From: Verrucomicrobiota bacterium
GTDB taxonomy: Bacteria > Verrucomicrobiota > Verrucomicrobiia > Chthoniobacterales > Terrimicrobiaceae
Reading direction: 5' to 3'
DNA length: 38,637 bases
Assembly (NCBI GenBank): GCA_017305195.1
Contig: JAFKMU010000049.1
Location: 1 to 38,637 of the forward strand
Part shown: positions 8,801-15,947 of the stretch, one piece after another
How the letters are laid out: every line of letters begins with the position of its first letter
Numbering within the stretch: position 1 is the first letter of the stretch
The notes under the pieces: generated by a model
Told to the model about the DNA's origin: nothing
What the model saw: the letters and a program-made list of their open reading frames with translations, nothing else
Database searches by the model: none
Translations under genes and position numbers: made by a program

Positions 8801-11161
8801 CGTCGTGCCCCATTCGGTCGTATTGGCAACCGAGCTTTTCGCCTCCGGGCTGGGGTCAAAAAACCATGCGCCGACTTGGGGCGAGTGAGTAATTTCGACG
8901 GTTTCGCCACCAAGTAGCGACGAAACAAAATCCTCCACGTCCGTATCCGGCACCCACGACGCGCCCAAGCGGGCTTCGATCTGCGAGGGCAGCAAGTCCT
9001 CGGGCTGCACGGCCTGCAATGCCTCCACGTTCTCCCGAAACCGGGGATCGGTTTCCGCCGCCCGTTGCGCCACCGCGAGCTTTTCGCGCACGTTCCCCGA
9101 TAAGTAATTGTCTTCGGTCTCCCAACAGTTGGTTTCGGGGTCGAGGTAAATCAGCCCCTTGAGTTCGGGCACGAGGCCGGGAACATCCTTGTCGAGCAAG
9201 GCGGCCATGTGTTCCAAGTCCACGGCACCGCGCTCATTCAGGGCCACAACCAAGGCATCCTTGGCCGTTTCGGCTTTATAGACAGGCGCGGAGGAATGAA
9301 TGGTGCGCTCATGGAAAATGGCGGTCTTGGTCGCCCGCTTGGTATCGTGACGGTAGTTTTCCAGCGAGCACAGGAGCGGATAATCCGGGTCACTTCGGAA
9401 CGCGCGACGATTGGCGTGCGTGTTAATCGGGCCGAAGCGGGAGACAAACTGGTCGTATCGGAGATTGAGTTGCTGGCGAGCCTCCAAGATGGCGGCTTCG
9501 CCACTCTCTTCGAGTTGGGTGCGGAGCACCTCGCGAGCGGTGTCGCGAACATGAATCATGCCGCGAATCCGGCGCGTGGTTTCGGCGGGTAAGCCGCTGG
9601 AAAGAACCAGCGTGGAACCTTTGCGGACGGCAACCTGTCCATCATGAAGAGTGAACGCGCCTTCTTTTACGCCCTCTGGAACGGGGATCTCTGGTGCGTC
9701 GGCCTGGCTGACGGCCTCGCGCTCGGATTGCCGGTAAACAGCGGCAGGCAAATGGATGATGGCCTCTGACAAGGCAGCATCGAGCGAACGGCCATCGGGA
9801 ACCAAGGCCGGTTCTCCGTCGGAATACATTGTCCCTTCCAGCGCCATCCGCCCGCACATCATGGCGGGACGCTCGGCAAAATAGCGATTGATGCGGAGAG
9901 TCTCGCCATCGGCGTTCTGGTGCTCCGCCAGTTCGCGCCAGTCATGCCCGCACGGCGATTCGCCTTCGTGCAGCCGCCGTAGGAAAATCATGTCGGTCGT
10001 GACTTCCGTATTGGCATTCGCCTTGAACGCGGTGTTGGGCAAACGAATGGCTCCCAAGAACTCCGCCCGTTCATGGAGGTATTCGCGCAGGCGGGCGTCC
10101 TGCTTGTCCATCGTGCCCATCGAAGTGATGAAGGCCACCATTCCTCCGGGCCGCGCCTTTTGCAGAGCCTTGGCAAAGAAATAATCGTGAATGAGGAAGT
10201 TGTGCCGGTTGAACTCCGGGTCAAACACCTTGTATTGGCCAAACGGAACATTGGATATAACGAGGTCAAAACCATCGTTGGACAATTTGGACTGCTCGAA
10301 TCCCTGCTGGCGGATTTTCGCGTCGGGGTAGAGCAAACGGGCAATGCCAGCCGTCAGCGGGTCGATTTCGATGCCGGTGAGGGCGGATCGTTCGCGCATC
10401 GCCTCCGGCATAAGGCCGAAGAAATGGCCGATGCCTGCGGAGGGTTCGAGCACCCTGCCGTGGGTGAAACCCAGCCGCTGCACCGCCTCATACATGGCGG
10501 AAACAACGGTCGGTGAAGTATAGTGGGCGTTGAGGGTAGTGGCCTGCGCGGAGCGATATTCCTCCGGGGTGAGTAATTCACGGAGCCGGGCGCGATCCGC
10601 CTGCCAATCCTTATCCTCGTGGGTGGCGAAAACCTGCGGTAGTCCGCCCCAGCCGACATAGCGCACCAAGGCTTGCTGTTCTTCGGGGGTGGCCTCGCGG
10701 CGTTCGGCCTCTACCGACCGCAGAATCTCAATCGCCCGGAAATTGGCGTGACACTTTTCCTTCAACGATCCGGCTCCCAACTGGTCGCCGGGTCCTATGC
10801 GATACCCTAACTCTCGTCCTCGGGTGGCAGAAGAATGTATCTCTCCCGCACCACTTCCCAAGCCTGATCGCTGGCCTGCTGTTTGGTCAAACCATCCGCT
10901 TCCAGCTTCGTCTCCAGTTCCAGCAATTCGTCGAGCGTCCGTTCCTGCGCCTCGTAGAGAGCTTCCTCCAGCTTCCCGGCTGCTTCCATTTCCGCCACCA
11001 TCTTGGGTCGGAATTCCCTCCAATGACGTTCGGCCATCAGTCCGTAGGCGCTGATTGGATAGGTGGTTTTCGTCGTGCTCATGGTTTTGGAGAAAATCAA
11101 AGAAGTTGAGTTGTTCGGCCGCACTTGCTGCGGTTTTGGGTTTAGGTTTAATGATGGCCAT
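5858..11161 (-). CDS. Giant adenine-methyltransferase / SNF2-type helicase fusion (polyvalent protein)
   Basis: The 1767-aa protein combines two enzymes. Residues about 135-400 form an N6-adenine methyltransferase with motif I VLEPSAGIGHFFG (238-248) and catalytic NVPF (304-307), a variant of NPPF/Y. Residues about 880-1450 form a superfamily 2 helicase: Walker A AVGAGKT ending at 911, DEAH at 1068-1071, ATGTPISN, and a motif VI region SDIEQREGRILRQGN. A coiled, Glu-rich C-terminal tail follows. The architecture is known from conjugative transposons and phages. The proposed use is to modify or protect element DNA on entry, which is inference for this copy. Residues 36-130 are Gly/Ser/Arg-rich and overlap another gene in a second frame. 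A TTG at 10765 preceded by GGAG could be the true start, giving 1635 aa. Confidence 0.9.
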   Translation of the reverse strand: MAIIKPKPKTAASAAEQLNFFDFLQNHEHDENHLSNQRLRTDGRTSLEGIPTQDGGGNGSSREAGGSSLRGAGTDARRIAGTGDEAGSGWFDQTAGQRSGLGSGAGEIHSSATRGRELGYRIGPGDQLGAGSLKEKCHANFRAIEILRSVEAERREATPEEQQALVRYVGWGGLPQVFATHEDKDWQADRARLRELLTPEEYRSAQATTLNAHYTSPTVVSAMYEAVQRLGFTHGRVLEPSAGIGHFFGLMPEAMRERSALTGIEIDPLTAGIARLLYPDAKIRQQGFEQSKLSNDGFDLVISNVPFGQYKVFDPEFNRHNFLIHDYFFAKALQKARPGGMVAFITSMGTMDKQDARLREYLHERAEFLGAIRLPNTAFKANANTEVTTDMIFLRRLHEGESPCGHDWRELAEHQNADGETLRINRYFAERPAMMCGRMALEGTMYSDGEPALVPDGRSLDAALSEAIIHLPAAVYRQSEREAVSQADAPEIPVPEGVKEGAFTLHDGQVAVRKGSTLVLSSGLPAETTRRIRGMIHVRDTAREVLRTQLEESGEAAILEARQQLNLRYDQFVSRFGPINTHANRRAFRSDPDYPLLCSLENYRHDTKRATKTAIFHERTIHSSAPVYKAETAKDALVVALNERGAVDLEHMAALLDKDVPGLVPELKGLIYLDPETNCWETEDNYLSGNVREKLAVAQRAAETDPRFRENVEALQAVQPEDLLPSQIEARLGASWVPDTDVEDFVSSLLGGETVEITHSPQVGAWFFDPSPEAKSSVANTTEWGTTRYSAIDLIADALNLKTPTVYDADPVTLNRIINATETEGARDKQEKIKERFKTWLWADDERRERLCRLYNDQFNSERLRVFNGTHLTLPASSRQVSLRPHQKDAVWRIIQSKNTLLAHAVGAGKTYTMVAAAIEMKRLGLARKPMFAVPNHMLTQFSTELLTLYPNATILAAGKDDFAKDRRAQLFSRIATGNWDAVIVTHSSFERIPLSTSAREEFITAQIDEIEDAIREQKSESRGTRLVKELERVRKRLQFKLDALSAEDKKDQTLTFEELGVDRLFVDEAHKFKNLFYVTKMTSVAGLPQTASERAFDLFLKVGHIQQRNGGGGVVFATGTPISNTMAEMFTMQRYLQMASLRRLGLTHFDSWAGTFGETVTAMELSPDGAGYRLQNRFARFVNVPELMQQFRQTADVQTADMLKLPIPKLETGHAITVSAPCSPRLKKFVETLVKRAEKIKGGSIDPKIDNMLKITSEGRLAALDFRLMAPAAPDAPDSKVNLAIEKIHRIWRDSAPGKSAQLVFCDLSTPKPGQREFSIYDDIRGKLVARGVPEKEIAFIQDHDTDVAKTALFKAVREGEVRVLLGSTLKMGEGTNVQQRLIALHHLDAPWRPSDIEQREGRILRQGNTNEFVSIFRYVTEGSFDAYMWQTLETKARFISQVMTGDATMRKAEDVDATALSYAEVKAIASGNPMVIEKAQIDAEVIRLNRLHRQHQDSQYSIRLRIKQANDMLKGEENFAAKLRQDLATRTPTKGDAFSMKIDGQHFGERVEAGRKLVFIGAALKPMQETRQIGSIAGFPISLHRLESRVELRIHGQNTYGATVSESPQGTITSLEHSLGDFDTQLTESTENAERLMARIQELQAQSELPFEHLEKLEAAEKRQQEIVAALDIEKNQASAQVDGQADAETPINGEQSIDSDIEPSEIKDLDHTVQPVSESQKIDEVPTTRSGITTPRGPLQRRGNAVAVVHEEPCRQAQGNGIRI
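10807..11082 (-). CDS. TnpV-like small protein, overlapping the giant gene in another frame
   Basis: From ATG at 11082 this frame encodes 91 aa. It begins MSTTKTTYPISAYGLMAERH and continues as acidic amphipathic helices (EMEAAGKLEEALYEAQ, then a Glu/Leu-rich repeat). The layout YG-x-M, then W-x-E, then a long helix with a conserved GKL and a C-terminal VRERYILLP resembles the TnpV family of transposon-associated proteins of unknown function. It lies wholly inside the 5' part of the 1767-aa ORF on the same strand but in a different frame. Its amino-acid composition looks far more protein-like than that of the giant frame over the same bases. Either both are translated or the giant starts at 10765. 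Confidence 0.65.
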   Translation of the reverse strand: MSTTKTTYPISAYGLMAERHWREFRPKMVAEMEAAGKLEEALYEAQERTLDELLELETKLEADGLTKQQASDQAWEVVRERYILLPPEDES

Positions 11162-11192
11162 TTTTCGGGTCAGGGCAAATGGGTTTCTGGAA

Positions 11193-12149
11193 TCACTGCC
11201 TCATGGCCGCTGGCTTCTGGACATTTGCCGTCTGTCGAACCGAGGCCACCAAATCGGCGTTCCAGTCTTTACGTTGAGGACAGGCGGAAGAGAGTTTGAA
11301 GCCGGTCCAGTCGGTCGTGCTGTCCCATGCTTTCTGCCATCCGAACTCGCCGGCATCGTCGTTGTTCAGGGCCACGACGAAGCTCTGTTGTCGGTCGTAG
11401 GCTTGGAACATCATTTCTTCCGGCACGGATGAGCCGGAGCAACTGACAATGGCCAATGGGTCATTTCGTCCTGCAAAGAGCGTGTGATAGCTCATCGCCT
11501 CGATGGGCGATTCCACCGCCACGACGGTCTCGGCCTTGGCAAGATCACCCACCACAAACCACGCCGTGAGCTTATTGCCGAGACAGGGCCGGAAAGAAGA
11601 TTCGTGGCGGGTATCCCGCAGGGTGGCCCCTTCAACTTTTCCGTGTTGGCTCCGGTGTAGGAAGACAATGCCGGGATTGGGTTGGTGGTTGTTGGCGTAG
11701 ATCGAGCCGCGGTCGTGGAGTTCATCCACGAGGGCCGCGTCAATTTTGCGGGTTTCCACCAGATAGTCGCGAGCCACCGGCCAGTTGCCAGGGCTGGGCA
11801 CGGCATATTGCGCCGCCAATTCCTCGAATGGCCTGCGCCGATCCTCGGGTTTCCTGCCGGGAGGAAAGGCTAACCCGGAACCAGTGGGACGAAAGCCCTC
11901 CGCGAGAATGTGGCAGGTGGTTTGGAAATCCCCGCCACACAAGTGCATTTGCAGGTCGATGGCTCCGGCCCCACCTACTCCGGTCTTGTTGTCGAACCAC
12001 TTGCTGCCGGTGACGACAATGTTGTGCTGTTTGTTCCGGGCGCGAATGCTCGCGCCTTCCTTCGTCATTTTGAAACCGTGCCAGTGGAGAAGCTCCCCCA
12101 AGGGAATGCCTCGCACCTGGTCAGCGGCCTGTTGTATCGCCGCGCTCAT
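11193..12149 (-). CDS. DUF3991/Toprim primase-like protein
   Basis: This 318-aa protein resembles the DUF3991 plus Toprim proteins of mobile elements. The N-terminal half has a CHC2-like layout with KWFDNKTGVGGAGAIDLQMHL, the typical segment before the catalytic core. The Toprim fold is indicated by ETVVAVESPIEAMSY (Glu of the fold), followed by SCSG and the acidic VALNNDDAGEFG, where the second acidic motif normally sits. The role would be primer synthesis or DNA processing for replication of the transferred strand, by analogy. The ATG at 12149 is chosen because it follows the upstream stop by one base; longer in-frame versions run into the upstream gene. Confidence 0.8.
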   Translation of the reverse strand: MSAAIQQAADQVRGIPLGELLHWHGFKMTKEGASIRARNKQHNIVVTGSKWFDNKTGVGGAGAIDLQMHLCGGDFQTTCHILAEGFRPTGSGLAFPPGRKPEDRRRPFEELAAQYAVPSPGNWPVARDYLVETRKIDAALVDELHDRGSIYANNHQPNPGIVFLHRSQHGKVEGATLRDTRHESSFRPCLGNKLTAWFVVGDLAKAETVVAVESPIEAMSYHTLFAGRNDPLAIVSCSGSSVPEEMMFQAYDRQQSFVVALNNDDAGEFGWQKAWDSTTDWTGFKLSSACPQRKDWNADLVASVRQTANVQKPAAMRQ

Positions 12150-12150
12150 T

Positions 12151-12468
12151 TTACCAACCGATGCTGTGGCAGAAGTCCGATACCAGTTCGTCCACGACAG
12201 CCTGCGGAGTGCCGGTTGTCGCGCCAAGCTGTTCGAGGGTGGCCGAACCAAGAAGATCAGCCCGCACGCAATACAGGACGACGGAGGCGCGGAGTCCTTT
12301 TTGCTCAACGGTATCTGCCTCGGCCACCCAGCCGAAAGTTCGGCTCAGAACTTCACAGATGCGTTGCAGGTGGTCTTCCGGTGTCGGAAGAGGTTCAAGG
12401 AAATCGACCGGATGGCGGCGGTCGGAGTGGCGGATGTCGTTTTCGGGTAGAACAGGGATTGTTTTCAT
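12151..12468 (-). CDS. Hypothetical protein, 105 aa
   Basis: I do not recognise this protein. It is a compact soluble protein with a likely helical pattern (EDHLQRICEVLSRTFGWVAEAD, then ATLEQLGATTGTPQAVVDELVSDF). The second half reads like a winged-helix or HTH segment: a helix, TTGTPQAVV, then another helix. It may thus bind DNA; this is weak inference. Its stop is one base before the start of the Toprim gene, so the two are cotranscribed. A GTG at 12477 is an alternative start. Confidence 0.6.
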   Translation of the reverse strand: MKTIPVLPENDIRHSDRRHPVDFLEPLPTPEDHLQRICEVLSRTFGWVAEADTVEQKGLRASVVLYCVRADLLGSATLEQLGATTGTPQAVVDELVSDFCHSIGW

Positions 12469-12503
12469 CCCCGCCACGATGAGGCAAAAATTGTCGCGAC
12501 TGT

Positions 12504-12528
12504 CCCCGAGTCCGGGGCAACTTTATCG
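12504..12528 (-). repeat. 25-bp hairpin repeat, copy 2, directly after a small gene
   Basis: Read on the minus strand, it begins two bases after the TGA of the 73-aa gene. It shows the same CGATAAAGTTG lead and a CCCCG/CGGGG stem as the copy at 5046-5070, with one base difference that shortens the perfect stem. The next gene starts 36 nt downstream. Confidence 0.75.
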
Positions 12529-12530
12529 CC

Positions 12531-12752
12531 TCAATCGCACGAGTTGCTTAACGAGTTCTGATCCTGCTTACAACTGGCCTCCAACTCCTGAAAAGCCAGC
12601 GTGATGTCGTTGGCATGGGTGGAGTAACGCTTCTTGCCTCGGATGGCTGTAGCCGTCCAACCTGCTTCGGCGTCGTGCATGGCCTCGATCCAACGAACTT
12701 CCCAGCCCGCTGCCTGCAACTTTTTTACAATGGTTTCCCAATACTTCGCCAC
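12531..12752 (-). CDS. Small hypothetical protein, 73 aa
   Basis: This small protein reads WETIVKKLQAAGWEVRWIEAMH and then WTATAIRGKKRYSTHANDITLAFQELEAS. The pattern, a helix with a KL-x-x-AGW turn and then short strands ending in a helix, looks like a conserved small alpha-beta protein seen on bacterial elements. I cannot name a function. It starts with GTG at 12752; no ATG is suitable. It is first in a row with the 105-aa gene and the Toprim gene and is followed at once by the 25-bp repeat. Confidence 0.65.
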   Translation of the reverse strand: MAKYWETIVKKLQAAGWEVRWIEAMHDAEAGWTATAIRGKKRYSTHANDITLAFQELEASCKQDQNSLSNSCD

Positions 12753-12860
12753 ACGTTGATTGACTGAGATTTTGCGGATACAAGCAACTCGGAAACCCTC
12801 CAGCGGTCCTTCTTCGGCTGAAATGCGTGGCTGTGCGTGAAGACAAATCGCATTCAGTTC

Positions 12861-13808
12861 CTACATCATTTTGCCGGTCGCGCATTCGCTCCGAATCAGA
12901 TCGAGACCCTTCCGATAGGAAGTCACCTCAAACTCGGGAAAGCGACGCTTAAATTTCGCGGAATCGAAGAGGTTGTCCTGGCCGTATCGGGGCAGCAACT
13001 CACCGATTTCGCGGACTTGCTTGGAAAAGATTCCAGAGAGGTCGAGGACCCATTTGCTGATGACCGTGTAGGAAACCTTCTGGTCAAAACTCTCGCAGGC
13101 CATGGCGACAAACTCCTTGTAGGTGGGGCGATCGTCGCAGCAGGGCAGATGCCAGGTCTGCCCGAAGGTGTCAGGCGTATTCCCAAGGACCGCCAGTGCG
13201 CGGCTCGCGTCGGGAGTCCAGATGAGCGTTCTTCGCTTGTCGTCGCGTACCGGCACAAGAGGCTTTCGACCCTTCTTCAGTTTTTCGATGATCAGAGCGT
13301 TCGTGAAACTCTGTGTTTTTCCCGGTCCGTAGAACTCGGGAGCGCGACCGATGACCACGGGGATTTCTCCTCGTGCCATTTCGTCGAGCACCATGGAGGC
13401 CATCATGGAGCGAACCGTCCCCTTGCGTCCCAGCGGGGCAAAGGGTGTTGCCTCCGTCTGTAACCGGTCGTCCTGCGGGTACATGTAGGTATTGTCGAAA
13501 TAGGCGAATTTGGCACCCTCTACCCGGCAGGCATCCAAGGCGTTTTTCAGCATCACGGGAAATTTGGTTTCCCATAGTTCTGTGTCCGGAGGCAGGCCAG
13601 CGGTGAAATAGACGACGCTGCTTCCCTTAATCCCTGCGGCGGTTTGCTGGGCATCGAGGAGGTCGGCGGATGCCAAGACATCCGTTTCGTTGACTTTATG
13701 CGGATGGCGGCTCACGAGGCGCAAATCGCTCGTGTAGTTGCGGCGCAATTCCCGCGCTAGTTCAGTGGCAATCTGGCCATTGGCCCCGAGTATCGTCTGC
13801 ATTTCCAT
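12861..13808 (-). CDS. NAD(P)-dependent epimerase/dehydratase-like SDR protein
   Basis: This 315-aa protein is an atypical extended short-chain dehydrogenase/reductase. The N-terminus has the nucleotide-binding motif GANGQIAT at the first beta-alpha turn. Later come SVVYFTAGLPP, FAYFDNTYMYP and IGRAPEFYGPG, which match strand positions of nucleoside-sugar epimerase-like proteins. A standard YxxxK catalytic pair is not evident, so the activity is uncertain. The gene diverges from a DJ-1/PfpI gene with only 77 bp between, suggesting shared control. It lies upstream of, but separated from, the mobilization genes and looks like cargo. An alternative start is the ATG two codons downstream. Confidence 0.82.
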   Translation of the reverse strand: MEMQTILGANGQIATELARELRRNYTSDLRLVSRHPHKVNETDVLASADLLDAQQTAAGIKGSSVVYFTAGLPPDTELWETKFPVMLKNALDACRVEGAKFAYFDNTYMYPQDDRLQTEATPFAPLGRKGTVRSMMASMVLDEMARGEIPVVIGRAPEFYGPGKTQSFTNALIIEKLKKGRKPLVPVRDDKRRTLIWTPDASRALAVLGNTPDTFGQTWHLPCCDDRPTYKEFVAMACESFDQKVSYTVISKWVLDLSGIFSKQVREIGELLPRYGQDNLFDSAKFKRRFPEFEVTSYRKGLDLIRSECATGKMM

Positions 13809-13831
13809 TCGCTTTTGAAGGTGCCTCTCGT

Positions 13832-13860
13832 GTATTCGGCTGTAGAGTAGCCTAGTTCAA
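13832..13860 (-). promoter_or_regulatory. Candidate promoter for the SDR gene
   Basis: On the minus strand TTGAAC (13855-13860) and GAATAC (13832-13837) are separated by 17 bases, a good sigma-70-like arrangement. It lies in the 77-bp divergent gap between the SDR and DJ-1 genes, so the same space must also hold the promoter of the plus-strand gene. Confidence 0.4.
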
Positions 13861-13885
13861 TCCCTACTTCTACGGCGAAAGCACC

Positions 13886-14569
13886 ATGACCAAGCGCATT
13901 CTTCATGTCGTCAGTAATGTGGCCCACTATGAAGACCCATCACAGCCGACCGGCTTGTGGCTTTCGGAGCTGACCCACGCTTGGCACGTCTTCGCTGACA
14001 AGGGATTTGAACAGCACATTGTAAGCCCCAAGGGGGGTGCCTCGCCATTGGAGCCTCGTTCACTCAAGTGGCCGCTCGCGGACGCTTCCGTGAAAGCATG
14101 GCTGACTGATCCCTCCCGGCTCGCGTTGTTGTCGAGCACGGCCCGGCCCGAGGAAATCAGCCCGGCGAATTTCGACGCGATCTATTTTACCGGCGGGCAC
14201 GCGGTCATGTGGGATTTTCCTGACGACACCGGATTGCAGAATCTCACCCGCAGCATCTATGAGCGGGGAGGAATTGTTTCGTCTGTTTGCCACGGCTATT
14301 GTGGCCTGTTGAACACCAAACTTTCGGATGGCTCACTTCTGGTCGCCGGGAGAAAGATCACCGGCTTTTCCTGGCGCGAGGAGGTGCTGGCCGGGGTGGC
14401 CGCAAAGATGCCCTACAACGCGGAGGAAGAGATGAAACGGCGAGGCGCACTTTACGAGAAGGCGTGGCTGCCGTTTGTCTCGAAAGTGGTGATCGATGGC
14501 CGACTTGTGACTGGCCAGAACCCCCAATCGGCCAAAGCAACTGCGAGGCAGGTGGCTGCCTTGCTGTAG
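13886..14569 (+). CDS. DJ-1/PfpI (Hsp31-like) family protein
   Basis: The 227-aa protein has the class I glutamine-amidotransferase-like fold of the DJ-1/PfpI superfamily. The nucleophile elbow is SSVCHGYCG with Cys135 and adjacent His136, and a Glu early in the protein (E28 in LWLSEL) fits the third catalytic position. AIYFTGGHAVMWDFPDD is typical of Hsp31/glyoxalase-III-like members. The likely role is glyoxalase-type or chaperone/deglycase activity towards reactive aldehydes; which one cannot be told. It is divergent from the SDR gene, and the pair may form a small detoxification module. There is no signal peptide. Confidence 0.85.
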   Translation: MTKRILHVVSNVAHYEDPSQPTGLWLSELTHAWHVFADKGFEQHIVSPKGGASPLEPRSLKWPLADASVKAWLTDPSRLALLSSTARPEEISPANFDAIYFTGGHAVMWDFPDDTGLQNLTRSIYERGGIVSSVCHGYCGLLNTKLSDGSLLVAGRKITGFSWREEVLAGVAAKMPYNAEEEMKRRGALYEKAWLPFVSKVVIDGRLVTGQNPQSAKATARQVAALL

Positions 14570-14623
14570 CATGGTGGCAAGCCTGGTGTTGCGAGCAAGG
14601 AAAGTCTCAGATAGCAGTTCAGC

Positions 14624-14899
14624 ATGTCCAAAGCAGAACTCGTAACATCAATTCAAAAGACTCTCGGAAAAGACACCACTGCTGCTCAGGCTGAACGCAC
14701 GCTGAAAGCGGTCATTGACGGCATCAAAGCTGGCGTAAAAAAGACCAAGAGCGTCCAGTTGGTTGGCTTTGGAACCTTCAAGGTGGCCACTCGCAAGGCC
14801 CGTATCGGCGTAAATCCGAAGACTGGCGAAAAGATCAAGATCAAGGCCAGCAAGACCGTCAAATTCGTGGCGGGCAAAGCCTTCAAGGGAGTTCTTTAA
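14624..14899 (+). CDS. HU/IHF-family DNA-binding protein
   Basis: This 91-aa protein has the whole HU/IHF layout: N-terminal helices (MSKAELVTSIQKTLGK), the GFGTF turn, a beta-arm with ARIGVNPKTGEKIKI and a C-terminal helix. The Pro of the arm that intercalates in DNA is present (NPKTG). HU-like proteins bend DNA and assist recombination and replication. Here, on an element close to its attachment end, the protein could assist the integrase or compact incoming DNA. It is 54 bp downstream of the DJ-1 gene and convergent with the kinase-like gene. Confidence 0.92.
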   Translation: MSKAELVTSIQKTLGKDTTAAQAERTLKAVIDGIKAGVKKTKSVQLVGFGTFKVATRKARIGVNPKTGEKIKIKASKTVKFVAGKAFKGVL

Positions 14900-14914
14900 T
14901 TCCGTCAGCAGCAA

Positions 14915-15640
14915 CTATCGAATTCCTCGTGCCCATTCATAAACCCTGGATGTGGCCATTGAAGCGATAACATCAAACAACGCGAGGTTACCGTCCACGA
15001 TTCGAACATTTCGAGGCGCTGCATCCGTCAGCAATATTCGATTGTCGAAGTTCAGAAACGCATCCTCACTGATGCTTTCAAATTCGTATTTCGCCAAATG
15101 TTCCCGAATCTCCGCCCGAGTCGGATTGGTAGCATCAAGTGTGGGTTGGCTGACGCAGATGCGCGGCATCCGGAGTTTTCCTTCAGCAGGCAAAAGTCCT
15201 TCAAAGCGGGTTATATATCCCGTGAAGGAGTTTAGAAGCATCCATCTTCGCAGGTAGACAACCGGATCATCATTGATCGATCCATGAAAATGTTTTCCCG
15301 TTAAGTCGGGGTCATATGGCGAAAAAAAGGAGTAACAACCGAATGCGTCTCCGTGGGTGATCTTGAAGACCCGCTCGGGATCATCATCAACACGAACGAC
15401 AAAATGTTCGTCGCCGCCAATGATGTAATCTGCTCCTTGAAGCCGAGAAATTAATGTGTGGCTTTCTGGCGAGGCGTCAAGGAGGGCTGTGAGAGCGTCA
15501 GCACGCCGCCGCCGAGATTCTTGCCAATGGAGCGATGGATCTCCGCCGTGAAACCTTTCCAACCACCGAACGACTTCTGCCAGTTGCCGGTTTTCGGGGC
15601 AGGAATCCTCAATGCCTTGCCAGTCGATTTCACCATCCAT
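14915..15640 (-). CDS. Stand-alone kinase-fold protein of the polyvalent-protein type
   Basis: The 241-aa protein has features I associate with the kinase-like domain of element and phage polyvalent proteins (Kinase-PolyVal, from memory). A glycine turn and strands GGDEHFVVRVDDDPERVFKITH (75-96 region) contain K93, which would be the ATP-binding Lys. DAAPRNV at 206-212 resembles the catalytic-loop D-x-x-x-x-N, and LFDVI with D223 takes the place of DFG. A helix-rich middle, VVYLRRWMLLNSF, could be the aC region. Normally this domain is part of giant fusions, so a free version is notable. It is the last gene before the tRNA boundary. Substrate and activity are unknown. Confidence 0.6.
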   Translation of the reverse strand: MDGEIDWQGIEDSCPENRQLAEVVRWLERFHGGDPSLHWQESRRRRADALTALLDASPESHTLISRLQGADYIIGGDEHFVVRVDDDPERVFKITHGDAFGCYSFFSPYDPDLTGKHFHGSINDDPVVYLRRWMLLNSFTGYITRFEGLLPAEGKLRMPRICVSQPTLDATNPTRAEIREHLAKYEFESISEDAFLNFDNRILLTDAAPRNVRIVDGNLALFDVIASMATSRVYEWARGIR

Positions 15641-15828
15641 ATGCCGGATGGAGTGATCGTTGCGGATGCGGGTTCCTCTTTGCTTCTAGCCACTAGAGCA
15701 ATGAACCATTTTCATGCACGAAAATCAAGCTCGCCTTGGAGGCCGCAAACGGGCACAAAGGTCGCAGCGAAATAGACGTTTTGGGCGAACGAATGCTCGT
15801 GCATTTTGGATCACCCGAGGGTCATTGA

Positions 15829-15856
15829 GGTAACAGAGGGGTAACAAAAGGTAACA
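15829..15856 (+). repeat. Three GGTAACA direct repeats (iterons)
   Basis: GGTAACA occurs at 15829-15835, 15840-15846 and 15850-15856. Spacings of 11 and 10 bases place the copies on one face of the helix. This is the pattern of arm sites for a tyrosine integrase or of binding sites for an excision/regulatory protein. Confidence 0.65.
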
Positions 15857-15863
15857 AAATTTC

Positions 15864-15900
15864 TGCCAAAACGGTCCCAAACTGCATTTTGGCATTTTTT
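15864..15900 (+). terminator. Hairpin with T6 tract
   Basis: TGCCAAAA (15864-15871) pairs with TTTTGGCA (15887-15894) and TTTTTT follows at 15895-15900. It has the form of an intrinsic terminator for plus-strand transcription. The closest upstream plus-strand gene (HU) ends almost 1 kb away. Insulation of the element end, or a recombinase site, are alternatives. Confidence 0.5.
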
Positions 15901-15947
15901 ACGCCGAGAGCCCGTACAGCTAGTATTTATCAGGGTTTGCGGGCGAA

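Noticed and set aside
12725..12853. 42-aa ORF (MRFVFTHSHAFQPKK...) between the 73-aa gene and the SDR gene
   Set aside because: It is short, overlaps the start of the 73-aa gene in another frame and has no support beyond being open.
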